A DNA stretch of 41,947 bases from CAYFZO01 sp964347615 (GTDB lineage: Bacteria; Pseudomonadota; Gammaproteobacteria; Poriferisulfidales; Oxydemutatoraceae). Where the stretch lies: assembly GCA_964347615.1 (NCBI GenBank), contig CAYFZO010000018.1, forward strand, positions 1 to 41,947, written 5' to 3'. Every line of letters begins with the position of its first letter. Position 1 is the stretch's first letter. Both the position numbers and the translations under genes were made by a program. Below the pieces are notes generated by a model that was given only the letters and a program-made list of their open reading frames with translations, made no database searches and was not told the DNA's origin. Of the stretch, positions 31,946 through 41,800 are shown piece after piece.

Positions 31946-32462
31946 CACACCGGGCAATCACACCGGATTGGCGACCTCGATGAAACGATGGGTCAGCGAA
32001 AATTCCTCGGCAAGGTGCGCGCCGAGCGCCTGCACGCCGTAACGTTCGGTGGCGTGGTGCCCGGCGGCGAAATAGTGAACCCCTTCCTCGCGCGCGACGT
32101 GGGTGGTGCGCTCCGACACCTCGCCGCTGACGAACGCGTCGAGACCTTTGGACACCGCGTAGTGGATATAGTCCTGAGCCGCGCCGGTGCACCAGCCGAC
32201 GCTGTGTATCGTGCCGGCGGCGCCGGGGATCCAAAGCGGTTCGCGCCCGAGCGCCTGCCCGATTTCACGGGCGAACGCCGAAGGGTCGAGCGGCGTGGCG
32301 GTGCGCCCGAACGACGCAAGCGGGGCGGCTTGGTCGGCGTCGAGCACGCCTTCGGTCTGCAGGTTCAGCTCGCGCGCAAGACAGGCGTTGTTGCCGACTT
32401 CGGGGTGCGCGTCGAGCGGCAGGTGATAGGCGAGCAAGCTGGTGCCGGTTTCGAGCAAGCGC
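31945..32462. repeat. Direct repeat copy B of the 518-bp nif3 3' segment
   Basis: The partner of 29804-30321, lying inside the complete nif3-like gene. Homology ends abruptly at 32462 within the gene and at about 31945 just past its stop. Confidence 0.95.
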
Positions 32463-32713
32463 CGCAGCCGGCGCGCTTTCATGCCGACCACCGGTGCCGG
32501 TTCGCCTTTCCAGAAATAACCGTGGTGCACCAAGACCGCGTCGGCGTCCGCGGCGATCGCGGCTTCGACCAGTTCAAGGCACGCGGTCACCCCGGAAACC
32601 AGCGAGTTCACTTGTGCGCGGCCTTCGACCTGCAAGCCGTTGGGGCAGTAGTCCCGAAACCGGCGCACCTCAAGATAGCGGTCAAGGTAGGCGGTCAATT
32701 CGCTCAGCGCCAC
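31958..32713 (-). CDS. Nif3-like dinuclear metal centre protein (YbgI family)
   Basis: A widespread hexameric protein with a dinuclear metal site; sometimes annotated as GTP cyclohydrolase I type 2, but its role is unsettled. The 251 residues contain the metal ligands in AVLVHHGYFWKGE, AYHLPLDAHPEVGNN and YFAAGHHATERYG, and the DYCPNGLQVEG start. I take the GTG at 32713 (a second GTG is at 32716), 24 bases after the hisD stop and behind GGAG; the longer open frame overlaps hisD. In Pseudomonas-type genomes nif3 also lies downstream of hisD, but with hisC and algW between. Two-thirds of it is duplicated 2.1 kb away. Confidence 0.9.
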   Translation of the reverse strand: MALSELTAYLDRYLEVRRFRDYCPNGLQVEGRAQVNSLVSGVTACLELVEAAIAADADAVLVHHGYFWKGEPAPVVGMKARRLRRLLETGTSLLAYHLPLDAHPEVGNNACLARELNLQTEGVLDADQAAPLASFGRTATPLDPSAFAREIGQALGREPLWIPGAAGTIHSVGWCTGAAQDYIHYAVSKGLDAFVSGEVSERTTHVAREEGVHYFAAGHHATERYGVQALGAHLAEEFSLTHRFIEVANPV

Positions 32714-32736
32714 CACGTCTGCGCTCCGCGGCCCGA

Positions 32737-34047
32737 TCAGGAACCTTCGGCGACGGCACGCAGCCGCGCCGCCTCGGCGTGGGCGTAGAGGCCTTCGGCT
32801 TCGGCGAGACACGACGCGACGCCGGCGAGTTCCGCCGCGCCCTCGGCGGAACAATGAATCAGGCTGCTGCGTTTCTGGAAGTCGTACACGCCGAGCGGCG
32901 AAGCAAACCGCGCGGCGCCGCCGGTCGGCAGGACGTGGTTGGGGCCCGCGCAGTAATCGCCGACAACTTCCGCCGAGTACTTGCCGACGAACACCGCGCC
33001 GGCGTTGGCGACCTTCGGCAGCAAGGCTTCGGGGTCGGCGACCGACAGCTCGAGGTGCTCCGGCGCAACGCGGTTGGCGACGGCGACCGCTTCATCGAGA
33101 TCGCGCACCCGCAACAACGCGCCGTTCGCCGCAAGCGCACGTTCGATGATTGCCGCGCGCGGCGCGTCCCGGATCAAGCGTTCCATCGCCTGCAACACGG
33201 CGGCGATGAAGTCGGCGTCGGGGCACAACAGCATCGCCCGCGCCTGCTCGTCGTGTTCGGCTTGCGAAAACAAATCAGCGGCAATCCACTCGGGGTCGGT
33301 CGAGGCGTCGCAGATAATCAGTATCTCGGACGGTCCCGCCGGCAGGTCAACGCCGACAAGCCCGTTCAACTGACGCTTGGCTTCGGCAACGTAGGCGTTG
33401 CCCGGCCCGACGATCTTGCTGACCGCGGCGATCGTCTCGGTGCCGAGCGCCAGCGCGGCAACCGCGTGGGCACCGCCGATAAGCCAGACCTCGCGCACTC
33501 CGCACAGCACCGCGGCGGCGGCAAGCAGGGGGTTGACCTCGCCGCCGGGCGCCGGCGTCGCCATCGCCACGCGCGGCACGCCCGCGACCGCGGCGGGAAT
33601 CGCGGCCATCAACAGCGAAGACGGATAGCAGGCTTTGCCTCCCGGCACGTACAGACCCGCCGAATCAAGCGGCGTTACGCGCTGCCCGAGCGTGATGCCG
33701 TTGTCTTCACGCATCCGCCAATCTTCCAGTTTCTGCTTTTCGGCGTAACGACGGATCCGTTCGGCGGCCCGCTTCAACGCGTCGAACGCGGCGGCGGGCG
33801 CCGCCCGCGACGCTTCGCCGAGGCAATCTTCGGAAACCCTCAGCTGCTCCAACGAATCGACTTGCACACCGTCGAACTCGCGTGCGCAAGCGAGCACCGC
33901 TTTATCGCCTTGCTCGCCGACGCGGGCGATGATCTCACGCACGTGCGCGGCGACCGCTTCGTCGGGCGTCGCGGACGAACGTATCAACGCTTGGAATTGC
34001 GGCTCGAAATCAGAGGCCGAAGTGTCGAGCCGCCGGATTCGGATCAT
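32737..34047 (-). CDS. hisD: HisD, histidinol dehydrogenase
   Basis: Catalyses the last two oxidation steps of histidine synthesis with NAD and zinc. The 436 residues include GLYVPGGKACYPSSLLMAAIPA, GVREVWLIGGAHAVAALALGTE, VSKIVGPGNAYVAEAKRQL, DLPAGPSEILIICD, DLFSQAEHDEQA (zinc and catalytic His), VGDYCAGPNHVLPTGGAARF and the C-terminal EGLYAHAEA. The ATG at 34047 is two bases after the aroG stop; the frame can also start at a TTG at 34053, but the ATG gives MIRIRRLDTS, the normal N-terminus. Confidence 0.97.
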   Translation of the reverse strand: MIRIRRLDTSASDFEPQFQALIRSSATPDEAVAAHVREIIARVGEQGDKAVLACAREFDGVQVDSLEQLRVSEDCLGEASRAAPAAAFDALKRAAERIRRYAEKQKLEDWRMREDNGITLGQRVTPLDSAGLYVPGGKACYPSSLLMAAIPAAVAGVPRVAMATPAPGGEVNPLLAAAAVLCGVREVWLIGGAHAVAALALGTETIAAVSKIVGPGNAYVAEAKRQLNGLVGVDLPAGPSEILIICDASTDPEWIAADLFSQAEHDEQARAMLLCPDADFIAAVLQAMERLIRDAPRAAIIERALAANGALLRVRDLDEAVAVANRVAPEHLELSVADPEALLPKVANAGAVFVGKYSAEVVGDYCAGPNHVLPTGGAARFASPLGVYDFQKRSSLIHCSAEGAAELAGVASCLAEAEGLYAHAEAARLRAVAEGS

Positions 34048-34049
34048 GC

Positions 34050-35132
34050 TCAAACGGCTTCCCGCCGTTTACCTTCGCGCGCGTTTCTGCGTCGTTCGAC
34101 GGCAGCGGCCAGCAGCTCGAGCACGGGCACGGTGTCCTCCCACGAGATGCACGCGTCGGTGATGCTCTGCCCGCGAACCGGTGCCTTGCCGGCGACCAGA
34201 TCCTGACGGCCCGCAACCAGGTTGCTTTCGATCATCACGCCGATGATGCGTTCGTCTCCGGCGCCGACCTGGTCGGCAACCGAGCGTGCGACCTCGAGTT
34301 GACGCAGGTGTTGCTTCTGGCTGTTGGCGTGGCTGCAATCGATCATCACGCACGCCCTGCACCCCGCCGCTTCGAGCATCCGCGACGCTTCCTCGACGCC
34401 GGCGGCGTCGTGGTTGGGCTGCTTGCCGCCGCGCAGGATAAGGTGGCAATCCTCGTTGCCCGAGGTCGAGAAAATCGCCGAGTGCCCGGTCTTGGTCACC
34501 GACAGGAAGTGGTGCGGGCGCAACGCCGACCCGATTGCGTCCACCGCGATTTTCAGATTGCCGTCGGTGCCGTTCTTGAAGCCGACCGGGCTCGACAGCC
34601 CCGAGGCGAGTTCCCTGTGAACCTGGCTTTCGGTGGTGCGTGCGCCGATGGCGCCCCAGCTGATCAGGTCGGAGACGTACTGCGGACTGATCGGGTCAAG
34701 GTATTCGGTGCCCGCCGGCAGGCCCGCTTCGTTCAGACGCAGCAGCAACCCGCGCGCAAGGTGCAATCCTTTGCCGATCTCGAAGCTGTCGTCGAGGTTC
34801 GGGTCGTTGATCAATCCTTTCCAGCCGACCGTGGTGCGGGGCTTTTCAAAGTAAGTGCGCATGACGACGTGCAGATTGTCCTTCAGTTCATCGGCGCAAG
34901 CGCGCAGCTTCTCACCGTACTCAAGCGCCGCTTCGACGTCGTGGATCGAACACGGCCCGACCACCACAACCAGTCGAGGGTCGCGCCCGTGGAGAACGTC
35001 GCGCGTCGCTTCCCGCGCAAAGTGCACGCACTCGGCGGCGCGTTCGCTCGGCGGCAGCTCCGAAATCAGCGTCGCCGGCTCCGTCACCTCGCGGGTCTCG
35101 GTGATTCTCAGGTCGTCGGTCTGGTATCTCAC
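34050..35132 (-). CDS. aroG: DAHP synthase, AroG/AroF/AroH type
   Basis: Joins phosphoenolpyruvate and erythrose-4-phosphate in the first step of aromatic amino acid synthesis. The 360 residues show VVVVGPCSIHDVEAALEYGE, VMRTYFEKPRTTVGWKGLIN, GLPAGTEYLDPISPQYVSDL, SWGAIGARTTESQVHRELAS, FKNGTDGNLKIAVDAI, LRGGKQPNHD, VMIDCSHANSQKQ and IGVMIESNLVAGRQD, the full set for the type I-alpha enzyme. The feedback specificity (Phe, Tyr or Trp) cannot be told. It begins with a GTG after GGGGAGAG. Its position between hisG and hisD is unusual. Confidence 0.95.
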   Translation of the reverse strand: MRYQTDDLRITETREVTEPATLISELPPSERAAECVHFAREATRDVLHGRDPRLVVVVGPCSIHDVEAALEYGEKLRACADELKDNLHVVMRTYFEKPRTTVGWKGLINDPNLDDSFEIGKGLHLARGLLLRLNEAGLPAGTEYLDPISPQYVSDLISWGAIGARTTESQVHRELASGLSSPVGFKNGTDGNLKIAVDAIGSALRPHHFLSVTKTGHSAIFSTSGNEDCHLILRGGKQPNHDAAGVEEASRMLEAAGCRACVMIDCSHANSQKQHLRQLEVARSVADQVGAGDERIIGVMIESNLVAGRQDLVAGKAPVRGQSITDACISWEDTVPVLELLAAAVERRRNAREGKRREAV

Positions 35133-35157
35133 GCCGAACTCTCCCCGAACCGCCTTG

Positions 35158-35808
35158 TCACGCCGCCGCGTCGGCCTTGCCGACGCAACGGGCGAACAAC
35201 TCCAGCACCCTTGCCAGGACTTGATTCTTCATTTTCATCGATGCCTTGTTCACGATCAGCCGCGAGCTGACTTTCGCGATTTCCTCGTGCTCCACCAAAC
35301 CGTTCGCCCTGAGCGTCCCGCCGGTGTCCACCAAGTCAACGATCAAGTCCGACAAGCCGGTCAGCGGAGAAAGCTCCATCGAGCCGTACAGCTTGATCAC
35401 CTCGACCTGACGCCCCTTGGCCGCAAAGTACCTGCGGGCGGTGTTGACGTACTTGGTCGCAACGCGGAGTCGCCTCGTCGCCGGCAGGTCCGCGCCCTTG
35501 CGCCCCGCCACCATCAAGCGGCAACAGGAGACGCCCAAGTCCAGGTATTCATAGACGCCGTCCCCGTCGTACTCCAGCAGCACGTCCTTGCCGACAACGC
35601 CCACCTCGGCGGCGCCGTATTCGACGTAGGTCGGCACGTCGGCGTTTCGGATAATCACGATCTTGACGCCGGGGCATTCGCTGTCGAGTATCAACTTGCG
35701 ATTGCCTTGCACCGGCTCGACGGGCGCAAGTCCCGCCCGCTTGAGCAACGGCAGCGCCTGTTCCATGACGCGCCCCTTGGAGAGGGCGATTTTAACCGGT
35801 CTGTCCAT
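35158..35808 (-). CDS. hisG: HisG, ATP phosphoribosyltransferase (short form)
   Basis: First enzyme of histidine synthesis. The 216 residues include IALSKGRVMEQALPLLKRAG, IIRNADVPTYVEYGAAEVGVV, GKDVLLEY, RRLRVATKYVNTARRYFA, IKLYGSMELSPLTGLSDLIVD and VDTGGTLRANGL. It ends without the C-terminal regulatory domain, so it is the HisG(S) form that needs a HisZ partner; hisZ is not in this window. The ATG at 35808 gives MDRPVKIALSKGR; an adjacent TTG at 35811 would add one residue. It lies 70 bases after murA. Confidence 0.96.
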   Translation of the reverse strand: MDRPVKIALSKGRVMEQALPLLKRAGLAPVEPVQGNRKLILDSECPGVKIVIIRNADVPTYVEYGAAEVGVVGKDVLLEYDGDGVYEYLDLGVSCCRLMVAGRKGADLPATRRLRVATKYVNTARRYFAAKGRQVEVIKLYGSMELSPLTGLSDLIVDLVDTGGTLRANGLVEHEEIAKVSSRLIVNKASMKMKNQVLARVLELFARCVGKADAAA

Positions 35809-35878
35809 CAAACTGAGTCGTCTTCGAAACGCGGATTGTAGCGAATCGGCGGTGCCAGCGCCTTAGGTCGGGCGCGAT

Positions 35879-37141
35879 TCAGGCGGGCACCCGCTGGATG
35901 TCGGCACCGAGCTGACAAAGCTTCTCTTCGATGCACTCGTACCCCCGGTCTATATGATAGATCCGGTCAACCACCGTTTCACCTTCGGCGACCAGTCCGG
36001 CCAGCACCAGCGAAGCCGAAGCACGCAAGTCGGTCGCCATGACCGAAGCGCCTTTCAAACGCTCCTTGCCCTTGACGACCACGCAGTTGCCGTGCACGCT
36101 GATGTCGGCCCCCATGCGCTGCATTTCCAAAACGTGCATGAAACGGTTCTCGAAAATCGTCTCGGTGATAACGCCCGTGCCTTCTCCGATTGCGTTCAAG
36201 CTCGTGAACTGCGCCTGCATGTCGGTCGGAAAAGCGGGGTACGGCGCGGTCGTGGCGTCGGTGCACCTGGGCCTGCGCCCGTCCATCCGCAATTCGATGC
36301 TGCCGTCGGCGACGTTGATGTGTGCGCCGCTTTCTTCCAGTTTGATCAACACCGCGTCGATCAGGTCGGCGCGGGTTTTCTTGACTTTCACGTTGCCGCC
36401 GGTCATTGCGCCCGCGGTCAAGAACGTCGCGGTTTCGATTCGGTCGGGCAAAACGTCAAAGGAGCATCCGCCGAGCTCGGAGCATCCGTGAACCTTGATT
36501 ACCGAAGTGCCCTGCCCTTCGATTCTCGCTCCCATCTTATTCAGGCAGTTGGCCAGGTCCACCACCTCGGGTTCGCGCGCCGCGTTCTCTATGACGGTGG
36601 TGCCTTCGGCCAAGGACGCCGCCATCAGCAGGTTCTCGGTACCGGTGACGGTCACGTTGTCGAACACGATCTCGGCGCCCTTGAAACGTTTCTCCACCCG
36701 TGCCTTGATGTAGCCGTCGGTGATTTCTATTTTCGCTCCCATCGAACGCAATCCGTCGAGGTGCATGTTCACCGGGCGCATCCCGATAGCGCAGCCGCCG
36801 GGCAAGGACACTTCGGCGCGACCGTGTCGCGCAAGCATCGGCCCGAGAACCAGGACCGAAGCGCGCATGGTCTTGACCACCTCGTACGGCGCGAACAAAT
36901 TCTCCACCTTGCCCGCTTCGACGTCTATGCTCATCTTCTCCTTGAGAGTGACGGAAACACCCATCTGTCTCAAGAGTTCTATGGTCGTCGTGACGTCCTG
37001 CAGATGAGGAACGTTGTTGATGGTGACCTTTCGGTCGGTCAGCAGGGTCGCGGCAAGAATCGGCAACACCGCGTTCTTGGCGCCCGAAATGGACACTTCG
37101 CCGTTGAGGCTCTGCTTTCCCTTGATGTGCAACCTTTCCAT
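35879..37141 (-). CDS. murA: MurA, UDP-N-acetylglucosamine enolpyruvyl transferase
   Basis: First committed step of peptidoglycan synthesis, target of fosfomycin. The 420 residues begin MERLHIKGKQSLNGEVSISG and include AKNAVLPILAATLL, TMRASVLVLGPMLARHGRAE, the active-site loop LPGGCAIGMRPVNMHLDGL with the catalytic cysteine (the fosfomycin-binding residue) present, AYPAFPTDMQAQFTSL-type PYPAFPTDMQAQFT, and ATDLRASASLVLAGLVAEGE. The open frame starts upstream at 37183, but the ATG at 37141 is the family start. It follows mlaC by 74 bases; ibaG and mlaB, often between them, are absent. Confidence 0.97.
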   Translation of the reverse strand: MERLHIKGKQSLNGEVSISGAKNAVLPILAATLLTDRKVTINNVPHLQDVTTTIELLRQMGVSVTLKEKMSIDVEAGKVENLFAPYEVVKTMRASVLVLGPMLARHGRAEVSLPGGCAIGMRPVNMHLDGLRSMGAKIEITDGYIKARVEKRFKGAEIVFDNVTVTGTENLLMAASLAEGTTVIENAAREPEVVDLANCLNKMGARIEGQGTSVIKVHGCSELGGCSFDVLPDRIETATFLTAGAMTGGNVKVKKTRADLIDAVLIKLEESGAHINVADGSIELRMDGRRPRCTDATTAPYPAFPTDMQAQFTSLNAIGEGTGVITETIFENRFMHVLEMQRMGADISVHGNCVVVKGKERLKGASVMATDLRASASLVLAGLVAEGETVVDRIYHIDRGYECIEEKLCQLGADIQRVPA

Positions 37142-37215
37142 CAGACGGCCGCGCGCAAGCGCGCGACAAGACCAAACCCGCACCGACGGTAAAACACCTT
37201 AATCAGAAGCACCGA

Positions 37216-37881
37216 TCAAGAGTCGAATCCGTCCAAACGAGCAAGCAAAGCCTCAAACCCGGTCTCCTTTATCTCCTGGGCGAAGCTGCCGCGAAATTGC
37301 TTGATCATGCTGGTACCGTCGATAATGATGTCAAACACTTTCCATCCCCCGCGGTCCATCATCAGATAATCAACGCTCAACGGCGTGCTGTTGCCCTTGA
37401 GCATCGCTTTGGTGCGGACTATCTGATATTTCTTCCCGGCGGAAAGAGACGGATCCGGCACGACTTCTATTTCTATGTCGGACAACAAAAGCAACTGCTT
37501 GCCGTAGCTTTTGACCAACATCGACTGAAAGCCTCCGATGAAACGCTGCTTTTGCGGCTCACTGGCGCTCTTCCAGTACTCTCCCAGGGCGTAACGGCTG
37601 AAAAGGCGCACGTCAATCACCGGCAACACGACGTCCTCGATCATCTTGTACAGACGCGCCTCGTCCCCCTGATACTTTTCTTCTTCGGCGTGCAAACGCG
37701 CCAACAGCCGGTCGGTGACCTGCTGCATCGCGCTCCGCGCCTCGGCGTAGCCGTCAGCCCGCCCCTCATCCGCGGTGAATATCAAAAAGGCAACGACCGC
37801 AACCGACGCGAAAAATCCCCACGCGGGCCGTTTGTGACGATCATCAATTCCCATTACGTCGGCGATCTTAGAATGGAACAC
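37216..37881 (-). CDS. mlaC: MlaC/Ttg2D family periplasmic phospholipid-binding protein
   Basis: Shuttles phospholipids between the inner and outer membranes in the Mla pathway. The 221 residues have a signal peptide (GFFASVAVVAFLIFTADEGRA), then the MlaC domain: VLPVIDVRLFSRYALGEYWK, EPQKQRFIGGFQSMLVKSYG, PLSVDYLMMDRGGWKVFDII and DGTSMIKQFRGSFAQEI. The GTG at 37881 has GGAGG five bases upstream; an ATG at 37854 (MGIDDRHKR) would also keep the signal peptide. The rest of the mla operon is not upstream; instead a repeat tract and a large surface protein follow, so the locus appears cut down. Confidence 0.92.
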   Translation of the reverse strand: MFHSKIADVMGIDDRHKRPAWGFFASVAVVAFLIFTADEGRADGYAEARSAMQQVTDRLLARLHAEEEKYQGDEARLYKMIEDVVLPVIDVRLFSRYALGEYWKSASEPQKQRFIGGFQSMLVKSYGKQLLLLSDIEIEVVPDPSLSAGKKYQIVRTKAMLKGNSTPLSVDYLMMDRGGWKVFDIIIDGTSMIKQFRGSFAQEIKETGFEALLARLDGFDS

Positions 37882-38000
37882 TCTCTCCTCCGAATTGCAG
37901 GCAACGGGAGATTATATACATAAACCCGCAAGCGAGCGTGCGGGTCTCGGCAACAAATCTCGCTTCACTTGGGGCGGGCGTCCGGCGCCGCCCCCAAGCT

Positions 38001-38070
38001 AGTACGGGCCGGTGCAGGCTGGTGCAGGCCAGCGCAGGCCGGTGTAAACCGGGGCAAGTCGGTGCAAGCC
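38001..38070. repeat. Tandem 10-bp minisatellite, seven units
   Basis: Units with consensus GGTGCAGGCC run head to tail without gaps: positions 38001, 38011, 38021, 38031, 38041, 38051 and 38061, each with zero to four changes. It sits in the 292-base gap between the large repetitive protein gene and mlaC, just upstream of the mlaC start. The remainder of the gap shows nothing I can name. Confidence 0.85.
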
Positions 38071-38173
38071 GCGGGCGAAAAAGAACGGACGCGTTCGTCG
38101 GTGTTCGGTCAAGCGCAACCGGCGTCAAGCCCGTGTTTCCCGGATACGAGAGGCGCTTCAAGGCCGAGGATGG

Positions 38174-38885
38174 TTACTCCAGCGCGCCTTCCAGGAACAC
38201 CCGGATCCTCAACATCACGCCGCGCGCCTCCTCCGTCACCGTCAGCGACAGACTCGGCAGCGGCGACGCCAAATCAACGCCCGAAGTCGTGCGCACGTCC
38301 ACCGACACCGTCGCTGTCGCCGTCGCGGTGATTGCCTCCGTCGCTTCGACCGTCACCGTCTCGCGCGACTTGCCCGCGTCCAGCACGACTTCGCGCTGCG
38401 TGCTCCCGGCGTCGAAAGCGAACCCCGGATCTGAAATCGCCAGCGTCACCGTCACCATTCGGTCGGCAACCAAAGGCTCGCTCGTCCTCATCTCGAACTG
38501 CGCGCTGCGACCTCGCTGAATCTCAACGTCCGCCGGATCGAAAACCAACTCCACCGATTGCAACACCCCGATCGGCAACGACGCCGTTTCCACGTCGCCT
38601 GCCAACTCGACGCCGCCGACCGGCCTGACCACCAGACGCCCGACCGACGCCGCATCGGCCGAAGCCATGACCGATATCGACTTCGTATTCTCGCCCGCGG
38701 CAAAAGACACCCGAATCATCTGCACGCCGCCTTCCAGCGTCAGCCCTTCGCCCTCGACCGACACCTCGAACTCCGCCACTTGGTTCCCCGACAGCGTGAA
38801 CCCGGTCAGGCTCAACTCCACTGCCCTGCTTTCGCTCAGATTCAGTTCCAAAACGTCGGCGGGCGTGAAGCCGAGGGTGACCTGA
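38174..38885 (-). repeat. A/B module, C-terminal copy
   Basis: Encodes VTLGFTPADVLELNLSESRA through the B segment FDPADVEIQRGRSAQFEMRT and KSRETVTVEATE. The 15-base plus-strand word GTCTCGCGCGACTTG at 38358 is shared with the other two modules. Confidence 0.75.
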
Positions 38886-41800
38886 GGTATCGTCACCTCA
38901 AGCGTCGCCTCGGAGCGATTGTCGGGGACCACGTCCAATCCCACGGAGGCATCCGTCATCGAGGTGACACGGGCGCTGCTTCCGATTGCCGCTTCCACCG
39001 ACGCGACCACCTCGACGTCAACGCTTTGCTCGGTTTCTCCCAGACTCACGTCCGTAACCGACGAGCCATCGGCAAAACTCAAACCTGCGTCAGCCGGCGC
39101 TATCGCCAAACGCACCATCACCGACTGCCCCGCAGCCAATTGCGGAAAGGTTGCCACGCTGAGTATCGCGCTGCTTCCCTGCTGAACTTCGACCGGCTGC
39201 GGAGAAAGCACCACCGCGACTTCGCCCGAAACTTCGGTTACAACTCGAAGCGACGGCGACTCGCCGACAACGCCGACGTTTTCACCCTCGCCCGACGCGG
39301 ATATCCCCATTGCCAAATCCAAGTCCGGGGTCGACGTGCGCACGCTGACCCGGGCGCTTGAGTTCTCCGCCGAAGTCAAAACCAGCGTGTTCCCCCCGAT
39401 CAACTCCGAACCAGCTACAGACAAGCCCTCGGCAACGCTCAACGTCACCGTCACCCGTTCTTCCCCTTCAAGCGGCGGCTCCGTCGCCACCGTGATTTCG
39501 GTTGACTCTCCCGCCGTAATCGTAACCATCTCCTCGGAAAGCGACAGCTCCACGCCGCGCACGACCTCGACCGTCATAGGCATGAACGACACCTCCGCGT
39601 TCCCGATCGACGTGCCCGACCCCTCAGCAGCCGCGACTGCCCCCGAACCCGCCGCGGAGGCGGTCACCGTCACATCCACCGCCCTCACTTCCGAACTCAA
39701 CGTCGCCTCATCGGGACTCACGCTAAGATTGCCGGCAACGCCTGAGGTCAACTCCAGCACCAACTCCTCGTCGCCTTCCAGCGCAGGCGCCACGCTCAGC
39801 GAGACTTCCGTCGAGACCATCTCCTCCGCCGCGCCGCCGCGAACCAGCCTCACCATGCTCGGCTCAAACGAAACCGCCAATTGACGCGGCGACACCACCA
39901 CCGGCAACGACTGCATCCTGCCGACCAACTCCGCGCCGCTAACCGCCGACACCACCAGGTTCCCGGATTCCACGCGACGCGACGCGCTCACCTGCACCGT
40001 CGCCGTCGGCGACGCCGCGGTCAAGGACACACTCTGCGGGACTACTTCCAGCCCCCCGTCATCCGCCGAAACGCCGAGCACTATCGCCTGATCTCCGGCC
40101 AGCGAATAATCCGCCAGACTCAACGTCACCGACGCCTCACCACCCGACGGCAACCGCAATTCACCGGCGGGAGAGAACGTCACCGACACCAGCGGAAGCG
40201 TCGCTTGCAAACTTAAACTCGGCGGCAAACTCGGCGGCGGCACCAAATCAACGCCCGAGGTCGCGGTCACGTCCACCGACACCGATACCATCGGGCCGGG
40301 TGCCGCCGTCGCTGTCACCGTCACCGTCTCGCGCGACTTGCCCGTGTCGAACGTGACTTCATGCTGCGTGCGCCCGGCGTCGAAAGCGAAGCCCTCCTCT
40401 GAAAGCGTTAGCGTCACCGTCGCCTTGCGATCCGCAACCAACGACGGGGTGATCGCCACCTCGAACTGCGTGCTGCGACCCCGCTGAATCTCCACTACGT
40501 CCGGATCGAAAACCAGCGACACCGATTGCAACACGCGAATCGGCAACGACGTCGTTTCCACGCCACCTGCCAACTCGACACCGCTCACCGCCCTCACGCT
40601 CAACTCTCCGGCAGAAACCGCGCTATCCGAAGCCGTCACCGTTACTCCCGCCGTCACGTTGACTGCGTCCAAACTCACTTCCAGAACTTGCGGGTTCGGC
40701 GTACCGCCTTGCAGAGTCAACCCGCCACCGGAGACCGACACCTCGAACTCCACCACGTGGTCGCCCGACAGCGTCAAGTCCGGCAGGCTCAACGTCACCA
40801 CCTCGTCCGTGCCCGTATTCAGTACCAATTCGTCTCCGGGCGCACCGCCGGCGGGGGTGAGGTCGAGGGCCGCACGAGGCACCGTCGCTCGCAAATTTAA
40901 ACTCGGCGGCAAACTCGGCGGCAAAGCAACGCCCGAGGACGCGGTCACCTCCACCTTCACCTCCACCATCGAGTTGATCTCCGCCGTCGCCGCCACCGTT
41001 ACCGTCTCGCGCGACTTGTCCGCGTCGAACGTGATGATTTCACGCTGCGTACGACCGGTGCCGAAAGCGAACCCCTGAGCAAAACCTTGGTCTGAAATCG
41101 CCAACGTCACCGTCGTCTTGCGATCCGCAACCAGCGACGGGTTGATCGCCACCTCGAACTGCGCGCTGCGGCCCCGCTGAATCTCCACCAAATCCGGATC
41201 GAAACGCAACGACGCCTCTTGCAACGCTTCGATCGGAAGCGACGCCGTCTCCATACCACCCGCCAACTCGATCCCGCTCAACGCCCTCACCCGCAACTCC
41301 CCGATGGAAACCGCACTGTCCGAAGCCGACACCGTCACGCCCGCCGTCACGTTGGCTGCGTCCAAATTCACTTCCAGAACTTGCGGGTTCGGCGTACCGC
41401 CTTGCAGGCTCAGTCCCTCACCCTCGACCGACACCTCGAACGACGCCGTCTGATTCCCCGACAAAGTAAAGTCGGTCAGGCTCAACGTCACTGCCTTGCT
41501 CTCCCCAAGATTCAGCGTCAAAGCCTCTCCGACCTCACCGCCGACGGGGGTGAAGCCGAGGGTCACAAGAGGCGTCTCAGCAACCTTATGACCCGGCGCG
41601 TTTTCGATCGCGTGGACGCCCAAGCCCAGAGACACGGGAACGTCGGCGTCGAGGATGCGTGCACCGTTGAGACGCAACGCCCCTTCAGGAACGCTGATCC
41701 CGTCGCCGTCGTTGTCGTCGTTTTGAGGCTTGTAACGGAACACCAACTTGTCGGGGGAACTCGCTGCCTCGTCGTAGACCGCAAACCGCGTTTCGCTTCC

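Noticed and set aside
30300..31960. Reverse transcriptase or template repeat of a diversity-generating retroelement
   Set aside because: No frame with RT motifs and no second AAC-rich copy of the FGE 3' end was found; only a candidate variable region is reported.
38001..38070. CRISPR array
   Set aside because: The repeats are 10 bases, directly abutting, with no spacers and no cas genes nearby.
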